Shown piece after piece: positions 1 to 5,853 of a stretch of 22,192 nt of DNA. Numbering within the stretch: position 1 is the stretch's first letter; each line of letters begins with the position of its first letter. Under the pieces are notes generated by a model. It was not told where the DNA came from, did no database searches, and worked only from the letters and a program-made list of their open reading frames with translations. The position numbers and the translations under genes are program-made. Origin of the DNA: a virus; IMG/VR virus record IMGVR_UViG_3300037882_004711, positions 1 to 22,192 of that record. One strand, written 5' to 3'.

Positions 1-99
1 ACCCAAAACAGTTATTGCTGCTAGCGATACTGATTATGAGGTGGGAAGCTCACTACTACTACCCAAAACAGTTATTGCTGCTAGCGATACTGATTATGA
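1..99 (+). repeat. 60-bp tandem repeat inside the partial plus-strand gene
   Basis: Bases 1-39 and 61-99 are identical and 60 bp apart. The spacing is a multiple of three and keeps the reading frame, giving a 20-residue protein repeat. Further units may lie upstream of the window. The remaining 21 bases of each unit diverge. Confidence 0.8.
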
Positions 100-127
100 A
101 GCAGGAGTGTTGATTGCGCCAAATTAA
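2..127 (+). CDS. C-terminal end of an unknown plus-strand protein (5' part outside window)
   Basis: Frame 2 is open from the window edge to a TAA at 125-127 and gives 41 residues. Nearly all of it is a tandem 20-residue repeat: the unit PKTVIAASDTDYE occurs twice, followed by VGSSLLL and then AGVLIAPN. The repeat is near-identical at DNA level, which means either recent duplication or strong constraint. I do not recognise the family. Its position beside phage tail genes suggests a virion protein such as an appendage, but this is inference. The stop codon is directly followed by a transposon-like left end, so the present C-terminus may have been created or trimmed by that insertion. Confidence 0.5.
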   Translation, partial: PKTVIAASDTDYEVGSSLLLPKTVIAASDTDYEAGVLIAPN

Positions 128-128
128 C

Positions 129-233
129 CATCGCTGTGGGTTAAAAGCCTTGCCTTTATAGGGCGACTTTGCGAAAGCTATTAGCCGTTAGCTATTAGCT
201 ATCTTCGGGTATAGCGCAAAGCAGTTGGTTCAA
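129..233 (+). mobile_element. Candidate 105-bp IS608-like miniature element (no genes)
   Basis: The left part matches the left end of the larger element at 5142-5668. Both have a four-base flank ending in AC (TAAC here at 125-128, TTAC there), then a similar 15-base stretch, AAAG (144-147), a hairpin with a GCC/GGC stem near 152-164, then ACTTTGCG and AGCTATTAG-type heptads. A second hairpin at 198-215 (GCTATC/GTATAGC arms with a bulged T) precedes TCAA at 230-233, as expected for a right end. The GAAT guide expected before the right hairpin is not present, and the flank is TAAC rather than TTAC. The left end is well supported by homology; the right boundary is a guess. Confidence 0.45.
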
Positions 234-257
234 ATGAGCTGCGCAGGGACTTGAAAA

Positions 258-389
258 GTAATGAGTATTGAGTAATGAGTATTGAGTAAAAGAGCGTTAC
301 CAAGCCCTTCGGGCTAAAGTCAAAAGTCCTAAAGGACAAAGGATTTGTGAATCATAACTCATTACTCATAACTCATTACTCATTACTCT
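258..389. repeat. Inverted pair of GAGTAAT/ATTACTC heptad arrays around hairpins
   Basis: Bases 258-288 carry GAGTATT/GAGTAAT heptads, and 353-389 carry the complementary ATTACTC/ATAACTC heptads, so the two arrays are inverted. Between them lie two hairpins (AGCCC/GGGCT near 303-315 and GTCCT/AGGAC at 326-337). The segment TTAC (297-300), 15 bases, AAAG (316-319), then hairpin has the same spacing as the two better transposon left ends in the window. The hairpins lie between the convergent ends of the gene stopping at 127 and the minus gene ending at 397. They could stop transcription, although no U-run follows them. Confidence 0.55.
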
Positions 390-396
390 CCTGGAG

Positions 397-681
397 TTAT
401 ACCCCTTCGGTGGGTTGACAGTATAAAGATACTTGTCGTACTTGAAAATTAAAATATCCGTCTTGCTCAAATTCGCTTTTTTCAAACTTTGTTATTTTTA
501 TTTCAATAGGTTTTTCCTCTAAATAACTGCAATTGTTGGATAAAGAGTCTTGATTTAAATCCTGTCTCGTCGAATAAACTTCAAATGTCAAGATTTGATC
601 GGTGTTTAACAAACCGTCTCGTAATTGATCGCTTGATATATATAAAAAAAGTCTGTCATTTGCAATAAGAGACTGTGGCAT
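397..681 (-). CDS. Small unknown protein, last gene of left minus-strand group
   Basis: The 94-residue product is acidic and rich in beta-prone segments, with no signal peptide or membrane segment visible. I recognise no family. The ATG at 679-681 starts one base after the TAA of the upstream gene (683-685), so the two genes are probably cotranscribed and translationally coupled. Being coupled to a large probable tail protein makes an accessory virion protein or chaperone plausible, but nothing in the residues shows it. Two cysteines (residues 51 and 87) are present without any metal-site pattern. Confidence 0.6.
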   Translation of the reverse strand: MPQSLIANDRLFLYISSDQLRDGLLNTDQILTFEVYSTRQDLNQDSLSNNCSYLEEKPIEIKITKFEKSEFEQDGYFNFQVRQVSLYCQPTEGV

Positions 682-682
682 T

Positions 683-2107
683 TTAGTCTATTAGTCTTAA
701 TACTCCAGGAAGTTTGTATTCAATAATTTTGCCATCTTTTTTCTGATAGCTAACTTCAATAAACTGAGACTGAGCATTTTGTGACAAGTAATATTCACCA
801 TCGCGAATACAATATTCCCCGCGATTGTAGGTATCTAGAACGTCTTCAGCTGGATCGTTTTCTGGATTGTCTGTAAATCTAGTTACTACACTTTTTAGTA
901 CTGCATCGCTACTGATAGCAAAATTATCCTCTGAATCGAAATAATCAGTTTCTCTAACTACTTGTAGTGAACTTCCACCGATCCGCACTTCTATAACTTT
1001 AATTTGCCTCCAAGACCTAGCCGAAAAACTTACATCAGGGTTAGGAATCTTGCCTATTTTAAATACTAAGTAGGCTTTGTTCCCCAAATAAATGAAGTAG
1101 GGACGATAAACAAGATTGCTTGCTTCTGGGCGTGAATAAGCTAAAAAAGGTGGTAGATTAGGATCGTGAGACTTGATAAAGTAATTAATAGTTCTACCTG
1201 AGGTGATTGGTCTTGGTTGAACATCTCTTCTGATAACAATACCAGACGGTGCAATATGATTTCCAACAACCATAGATGGATTGCTACGAAATGTAGGAAG
1301 CGGCTCAAAATCACCATTAGCAGTTTCAATGGTTTTGACGTACACTGTAATCATTTTGAAGGTAGCAACATTACCTGGCGCGCCTAAATCTAAAACACTG
1401 CGACTAGTTTTGGTGTACCCTAATGAGGCTGGATTTGGGATTAGACTGCCATCTGTAAAAGTATATGACTGAGTGTCCGTCACAAGCCAGACGTTATTAT
1501 CGGTAATGCCTGGATTCCGAGAGGCGTTTACGGCGAATATTTCATGGGTTCTTTGATAAGTTACGTCATTTAACCTGTATCCCGATTCCGAACTTACATA
1601 GGTATTGCCATTGCTTGAATTGAAATAGTACGGCTCTTTAGGTGTAAATGATGTGACAAATCGACCAGAATTGGCAGCCATACAAGCTCCAGCCGTGTCA
1701 TATGTCCCTCTGCCGTCTGTAGTTTCTATACAGGCATGATCTCCTTCGCTGTAAAACCACTTTGAGTAATTCAGATCGAGTTTTATTTCTGGACTTGTTG
1801 TTCCTGGCTCTTCGGGGGCAATAGGCACGTTTTTTAGTGCCGTCCAAAGCGATGCGCTCACTAATTTACAATCTCCTTCCTCGTAATTGGGTTTAGATTG
1901 AAAAAATTGTGTAGTTCTATTCAATAGCGATCGCGGAGAATCCTGACTAATCACGCGACCTTGATTCCCTGTAGGATCGCCAATTATTAAAACGTTAGTA
2001 CTAACAATATCCGATTCAGCAATGAACCGTTTTACTTTTCCATTAGGTAGTCGAACGGCTACTTTTTGACCTTTTTTGGCAAAGTTTAAAGCTGTCCCAA
2101 TGATCAT
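683..2107 (-). CDS. Unknown 474-residue protein, probable tail-associated structural protein
   Basis: The N-terminal ~60 residues are basic and carry the phrase VAVRLPNGKVKRFIAES, like a small beta domain. The remainder is rich in Ser, Thr, Asn, Tyr and Gly with long beta-prone stretches, the composition common in phage tail-tip, fibre and adhesin-like proteins. No catalytic motif is visible. The ATG at 2105-2107 has no clear Shine-Dalgarno; the upstream gene ends 14 bases before it and the downstream gene follows after one base, so the three minus-strand genes 2310-397 form one unit. A tail or host-recognition role is inferred from composition and neighbourhood only. Confidence 0.6.
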   Translation of the reverse strand: MIIGTALNFAKKGQKVAVRLPNGKVKRFIAESDIVSTNVLIIGDPTGNQGRVISQDSPRSLLNRTTQFFQSKPNYEEGDCKLVSASLWTALKNVPIAPEEPGTTSPEIKLDLNYSKWFYSEGDHACIETTDGRGTYDTAGACMAANSGRFVTSFTPKEPYYFNSSNGNTYVSSESGYRLNDVTYQRTHEIFAVNASRNPGITDNNVWLVTDTQSYTFTDGSLIPNPASLGYTKTSRSVLDLGAPGNVATFKMITVYVKTIETANGDFEPLPTFRSNPSMVVGNHIAPSGIVIRRDVQPRPITSGRTINYFIKSHDPNLPPFLAYSRPEASNLVYRPYFIYLGNKAYLVFKIGKIPNPDVSFSARSWRQIKVIEVRIGGSSLQVVRETDYFDSEDNFAISSDAVLKSVVTRFTDNPENDPAEDVLDTYNRGEYCIRDGEYYLSQNAQSQFIEVSYQKKDGKIIEYKLPGVLRLID

Positions 2108-2121
2108 AAATTAATTACTAA

Positions 2122-2310
2122 TTAAAATTGACTTCTACCAAAATTACTATTACTACTTGCTAAAGGAAAAAAATAATTTCTCTTTTTATATGTCACACTA
2201 ATTCCGTTCCCTTTTCTGGGATCGCTATTAATTATCTCCACCTTTGCTCTTTGAGCTGCGATCGCAGCTAAGACTCTATTTTTAGCTTGTTCTAATTCTT
2301 GTTTACTCAT
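2122..2310 (-). CDS. Small basic unknown protein with a strong ribosome binding site
   Basis: The 62-residue product starts MSKQELEQAKNRVLAAIAAQRAKVE, a predicted helix, followed by a short basic beta-prone segment and an aromatic C-terminus. Its start is well supported: AAGGAGGG sits five bases upstream of the ATG. It leads a three-gene minus-strand unit. Its ATG overlaps the ATG of the plus-strand gene at 2309 in a single CATG. The family is not recognised. Helix followed by a short beta tail would suit a small tail chaperone or adaptor, but that is speculation. Confidence 0.6.
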   Translation of the reverse strand: MSKQELEQAKNRVLAAIAAQRAKVEIINSDPRKGNGISVTYKKRNYFFPLASSNSNFGRSQF

Positions 2311-4813
2311 GTTTTCCCTCCTTCAACCATCTCATCAAGTAGCTGATGTACGTACTTCTGCTTTTGTCAATTTAATTCTTGATTCAACTGAAGATTACGA
2401 TGTTCAAATCGATTATATTCGGAACGAGCGAAATATCTCCTCAGTCGTAATCGATGACATAACAACTACAAGTAACGGCACGGTTGTTTTTTCAATTCCC
2501 AATAAATTTGACAATATTTCAGAGATTTTAATTGGTTCTAATGTTTATGTATTGGCTGTTGATTCAACTTCCTTAAAGCCTGGGGAGTTTATATATGATC
2601 CTTCAACTAACAAAGTAACATTATTTTTGTTGCCTGGAGATCGACTAAATTCCAGTGCTGTTATAGTTCGCACAGAGGATGAAATTGATTCGTCAAAGGC
2701 AAAAATAATTTCCGATTGTTGTGATGGTTATTTTTCTGAACGATTGCAGAAGTGGAATCCGAACGGCAGCTTAATAATCCAACACACTTTTCAACAAGAG
2801 CCTAGCTTTGCTTTTACCTTTACCGCTTGTAGCGAGCAAGAAAAATCGATTTTACGTGAATTAGCTAATGGCACTATCCATGAAGCTTTTGGGTGGCAAT
2901 GGGCAGTTTCTAATCTGCAAATAACTCGCCAAAAACCCAGGCTTCAGAAATTAGAAACCGATCCGCTTATTTATCAAATAGATGTGACGGTAACTTGTCA
3001 ACATTTTTATGCCAGCTTGGGAACGCCATCTAGATCGCCGATGGATAAATTATTGAAACTTCAAAAGGTATCTCCTAGCAATCCTTCAACTTATTTAACA
3101 AACAGGAATTTAGCTGATTTAGTAAAAGAAGCTGGAGTTAATTATCTTGGACGTAACATACAACTGCGAACCCCTAAATCAACTAGCTCAACGGAAACGA
3201 CAACAATTAGGCAAATATTAGAGGAGAGAGGAGTTACTGTCGGTGGGTTTATTTACTATAGTCCTGCTGGGGTGGAGTTGAAACAATGGGCGTTAATTTT
3301 TATTCCAGGTGTCGATCAAAAAGAGAGAACAATCAAGGAACATATAATTAAAAATTCAGATGTGCGATCGCCAGAAATTACCTATAACTACAATGGACAT
3401 GGTTCAATTGTAAACGACGTCAAGCTGCATACTGAGTATCGTAATGTAAAAGTTAGCTTGGACTTTGACCCAGATCAGTCAGATGATAGTGATAGCGTTG
3501 GCATAAAAGAGTTATGGGCTTTTGAAAATTGTGAAAGTTTTGGGGAGATGTCTTCTGCTGCGGAGCGTTTTGACTGGTATTTAAAACAACCATCAGTAGA
3601 CATTCTGAGAAATCCTGGAATTAATTTTGATGCGGGGGGAGTGGTCAAAAAAGCGACTAAGACTATTTATTTAAATGGCTCTCCCGTATTCCAACAAGAA
3701 TGGAGGGCAGGTTATGCTTTTAGCAGCGATCAAGTTCATCGGATTAGAATAACCGATCAAGGCGGAATAATTATTGAGCTAGAAACTGCTACTTTCCCTC
3801 AATCTTATTGGCAAGAAATTTACCAAGCTACTTCCGACTGGCGATACGACGATAACGGTTATTTGACGAGCATAGATGTATCTGGTCGTGAGTTGGCTAG
3901 ATTACAACAAGAATCAAATAAACTTGAGGCGGTTTCTTTAAAAGCTCAAGCTTATGCTAATGCAATTGACATAGGCGGAATTACTGTTCCTGACCCTAGT
4001 TTAATGGCTCAAGCAGCTGCTTATCAATTTACGGAAAATCTCCCAGTTGAAGATACTACTTTATACCAATTAAAAAGACATCGAGATTACTATGACGATA
4101 TTGTAAAACCTGCTTGTGGGAAAGATCCTGATTGGGTTGAGCCTAAGTTTTTATCGAGAATGTGGCGATCGCAAGAGAATTATTTTATTAAAGAAAATCC
4201 CAAAAACAACGAATTTTATACTTATCCTCCCATTTTAAGTGGTAGATTCTCCAGAGAATCTCAAGAGGTTTCAATCCTGAGTAAAGATAAATACGAAGTC
4301 AGAAATAGAAAACAAAATTCTGAAGGAGAATATTTTAAGAATGCAAGAGCAGAAGGCAATACCGATTATTCACAAGGACGACCCCCCACTCACACTCGCT
4401 TAGAAAAAGAAATTGATCCTGATGTTAAAAAAAATCCCAACTACAAAAAGTATAAAGATACTAATTACTATTTAGATTCAGGAGCAGTTTTTGGAGGAGG
4501 AACAGACGCAGAAGAAGGGAGTAAAGGGTATCCTGATTTAGATACTCCTTCTGCGGTACTGGCTGCTGCCACAACTGAATTGTCAATTATCAATTCTCAA
4601 AATGCTTGTACGACTAGCATTGACATTGAGTGGCGCAGAGGGATTTCAGTCGGGGATTTTGCTGTGTTTCAAGGGAAACGCTGGGTGATTTTGGGGATTG
4701 AGGATAATAGGCGAATTGAGTATAAAAATTTGAAAAGTGAAAGCTTTGTCTTGAAACTAGGATTATATTTAGATCCAGGATTATTATTGACAGATAGATC
4801 GGTTGATTGTTGA
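2309..4813 (+). CDS. Large probable tail or baseplate protein (834 residues)
   Basis: This is the only long plus-strand gene. The first ~140 residues look like a beta-rich domain, with phrases such as KPGEFIYDPSTNKVTLFLLPGD. Residues ~140-245 include IIQHTFQQEPSFAFTFTA. The middle contains PEITYNYNGHGSIVNDVKLHTEYRN, the C-terminal third has a charged linker rich in Asp, Lys and Tyr, and the end is another beta-rich segment. There is no signal peptide, membrane span or enzyme motif. Size and composition fit a tail-tip or baseplate hub-like protein, but I cannot name the family. The ATG at 2309 is the only plausible start: an in-frame stop lies at 2252-2254 and no other ATG follows early. It has no Shine-Dalgarno and shares CATG with a divergent gene. 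The stop is followed at once by heptads. Confidence 0.65.
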   Translation: MFSLLQPSHQVADVRTSAFVNLILDSTEDYDVQIDYIRNERNISSVVIDDITTTSNGTVVFSIPNKFDNISEILIGSNVYVLAVDSTSLKPGEFIYDPSTNKVTLFLLPGDRLNSSAVIVRTEDEIDSSKAKIISDCCDGYFSERLQKWNPNGSLIIQHTFQQEPSFAFTFTACSEQEKSILRELANGTIHEAFGWQWAVSNLQITRQKPRLQKLETDPLIYQIDVTVTCQHFYASLGTPSRSPMDKLLKLQKVSPSNPSTYLTNRNLADLVKEAGVNYLGRNIQLRTPKSTSSTETTTIRQILEERGVTVGGFIYYSPAGVELKQWALIFIPGVDQKERTIKEHIIKNSDVRSPEITYNYNGHGSIVNDVKLHTEYRNVKVSLDFDPDQSDDSDSVGIKELWAFENCESFGEMSSAAERFDWYLKQPSVDILRNPGINFDAGGVVKKATKTIYLNGSPVFQQEWRAGYAFSSDQVHRIRITDQGGIIIELETATFPQSYWQEIYQATSDWRYDDNGYLTSIDVSGRELARLQQESNKLEAVSLKAQAYANAIDIGGITVPDPSLMAQAAAYQFTENLPVEDTTLYQLKRHRDYYDDIVKPACGKDPDWVEPKFLSRMWRSQENYFIKENPKNNEFYTYPPILSGRFSRESQEVSILSKDKYEVRNRKQNSEGEYFKNARAEGNTDYSQGRPPTHTRLEKEIDPDVKKNPNYKKYKDTNYYLDSGAVFGGGTDAEEGSKGYPDLDTPSAVLAAATTELSIINSQNACTTSIDIEWRRGISVGDFAVFQGKRWVILGIEDNRRIEYKNLKSESFVLKLGLYLDPGLLLTDRSVDC
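2316..2323 (-). promoter_or_regulatory. Strong Shine-Dalgarno for the gene at 2122-2310
   Basis: Read on the minus strand this is AAGGAGGG with a five-base spacer to ATG at 2310-2308, a near-perfect anti-16S match. Most genes in this window lack such a site. It lies inside the first codons of the divergent plus-strand gene, so any minus-strand promoter must sit within that gene. Confidence 0.75.
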
Positions 4814-4816
4814 AAA

Positions 4817-4850
4817 ATGAGTTATGAGTTATGAGTTATGAGTTATGAGT
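4817..4850. repeat. GAGTTAT heptad array
   Basis: Nearly five tandem copies of a 7-bp unit directly follow the stop of the plus-strand tail gene. The complementary orientation (ATAACTC) fills 5757-5853, so the two arrays form an inverted pair around the disrupted four-helix-bundle gene. The minus-strand pseudogene would read into this array and stop in it at 4836-4838. Confidence 0.85.
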
Positions 4851-5141
4851 TTTGGAAATTAAAGAGTTTAACATTCTAGATATTTCAGTTATTTTATCGC
4901 TTAATAACTCCGCTTTTTTGAATCAATATAACCCAAATCTCTTGCAATTAAAATCTGGCATTCTACCTCGGCTGCACTACCTTTTGCAATATACAAAAAT
5001 CTAGTCAATTCCTTGTTACTGCCTCTTCCACAGCCTTCACTTATGTTAGATTCAATACTGACACTTGCCCTTCTTATCTGGTTAGTTAAACCAAATTTTT
5101 CGCTATCTGGGAAACTAGAACTTATTTTGTATAAATTTACC

Positions 5142-5668
5142 TTGACTGCTCACCGCCCTAAAGGGATCGGTGATTCTAGCTTTTAGCTTTTAGCTTTTAG
5201 CTTTTAGCTTCTGATTAAGAGCATTTATCATCCTAGAAACCTCATTTATCTTATCTGTTAATAGCTGTGATTTGCTAGTATCTAAATATCCTAAGTCTCT
5301 GGCTATTAATATCTGACACTTAACCTCGCAAGCACTACCCTGAGCTATGTCTAAAAAACGGCTAAATTCTTTATCACCATTGCGTCCACATCCTTCGGAA
5401 ATATTGGATTCAATACTAACAGATGCTCGTCTAATTTGATTGGTTAAACCAAATTTTTCCTCCGAAGGAAAATCTTTAGTTATCTTATATAAATTTACTG
5501 TGAAGCTATGTGCTTTCTGCCAAACTTTGAGTTGCGTGAAGTCTTGCATTTAACTAAGTAGTCGCTATTAGTTAATATTGTACTACAAAAGCTAAAAGCT
5601 AATGGCTAAAAGCTAATAGCTAACGTAAAGTCGTCCTTCAAGGACGAGGCTTTAAACCCAGAGCGACG
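5142..5668 (-). mobile_element. Non-autonomous IS608-type (IS200/IS605) element carrying a four-helix-bundle gene
   Basis: Read on the minus strand, TTAC (5672-5669) is followed by 15 bases, AAAG (5653-5650) and a 17-base hairpin (5647-5631, TCGTCC arms). At the other end GAAT (5176-5173) precedes a hairpin (5171-5152, arms ACCG..CCCT/AGGGCGGT with a two-base AT bulge), and after six bases TCAA (5145-5142) ends the element. In IS608 the left and right cleavage sites are TTAC and TCAA and the internal guides are AAAG and GAAT, placed 5' of the subterminal hairpins. All four match here. There is no target duplication, as expected for single-strand HUH transposition. No tnpA or tnpB is present. 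AGCTTTT-type heptads lie just inside both ends, inverted to one another. The only gene is at 5190-5549. Confidence 0.8.
5190..5549 (-). CDS. Four-helix-bundle protein (23S rRNA IVP / Avd-like family), intact
   Basis: The 119-residue length is typical of this family (TIGR02436, PF05635). Diagnostic parts are the N-terminus FTQLKVWQKAHSFTVNLYKI, the central GLTNQIRRASVSIESNISEG with its paired arginines, and the alpha-helical C-terminus ending LNQKLKAKS. Relatives form pentameric four-helix bundles; one branch (Avd) serves diversity-generating retroelements, others are encoded in 23S rRNA intervening sequences, and most have no known role. No reverse transcriptase or rRNA is nearby. The gene is the sole cargo of an IS608-like element and is nested in a paralogue. 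Its last codons (KLKAKS and TAG) are built from the flanking GCTAAAA heptads. TACAAT at 5582-5577 is a possible -10. Confidence 0.85.
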   Translation of the reverse strand: MQDFTQLKVWQKAHSFTVNLYKITKDFPSEEKFGLTNQIRRASVSIESNISEGCGRNGDKEFSRFLDIAQGSACEVKCQILIARDLGYLDTSKSQLLTDKINEVSRMINALNQKLKAKS

Positions 5669-5756
5669 GTAAAATTATGCGCTTTCTGCCATACTTGTAA
5701 TTTTTTAAAATCCTGCACTTTAAATACTACTTAATAAATATAAGTATGTTTATTGT

Positions 5757-5853
5757 AACTCATAACTCATAACTCATAACTCATAACTCATTACTCATTA
5801 CTCATAACTCATTACTCATTACTCATAACTCATAACTCATAACTCATAACTCA
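5757..5853. repeat. Long ATAACTC/ATTACTC heptad array
   Basis: About fourteen tandem 7-bp units, mostly CTCATAA with some CTCATTA, make this the longest array in the window. Its last three bases are the stop codon (TGA on the minus strand) of the fibre gene at 5851-8136. It is inverted relative to the array at 4817-4850. Confidence 0.85.

Larger units (their letters stand above)
4836..5718 (-). pseudogene. Four-helix-bundle (S23 IVP/Avd-like) gene split by a 527-bp transposon-like insertion
   Basis: The 5' piece (5718-5669) begins GTG CAG GAT and encodes VQDFKKLQVWQKAHNFT. The 3' piece (5141-4836) continues VNLYKISSSFPDSEKF and holds the family signature GLTNQIRRASVSIESNISEG. Joining base 5669 to 5141 recreates the codons for HNFTVNLY with no base lost or gained. 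The product would closely resemble the intact copy nested in it. A second lesion, six A instead of seven on the minus strand at 4914-4919, shifts frame after DSKK; the following codons in the corrected frame (AELLSDKITEISRMLNSL) are still recognisable. TACAAT at 5757-5752 is a possible -10, and the intact copy has the same hexamer upstream. Confidence 0.85.

Noticed and set aside
128-396. tRNA gene or attachment site in the left gap
   Set aside because: The hairpins there do not form a cloverleaf and no CCA-end or anticodon arm is visible; the segments are better matched by transposon-type ends and heptads.
5190-5549. Avd-like protein as a sign of a diversity-generating retroelement
   Set aside because: No reverse transcriptase, template repeat or adenine-biased variable repeat was seen, and the fibre genes show no paired TR/VR. 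The gene is better explained as cargo of the IS608-like element.
5757-5853. Heptad arrays as a CRISPR array
   Set aside because: Units are 7 bp with no unique spacers, and no cas gene is near.
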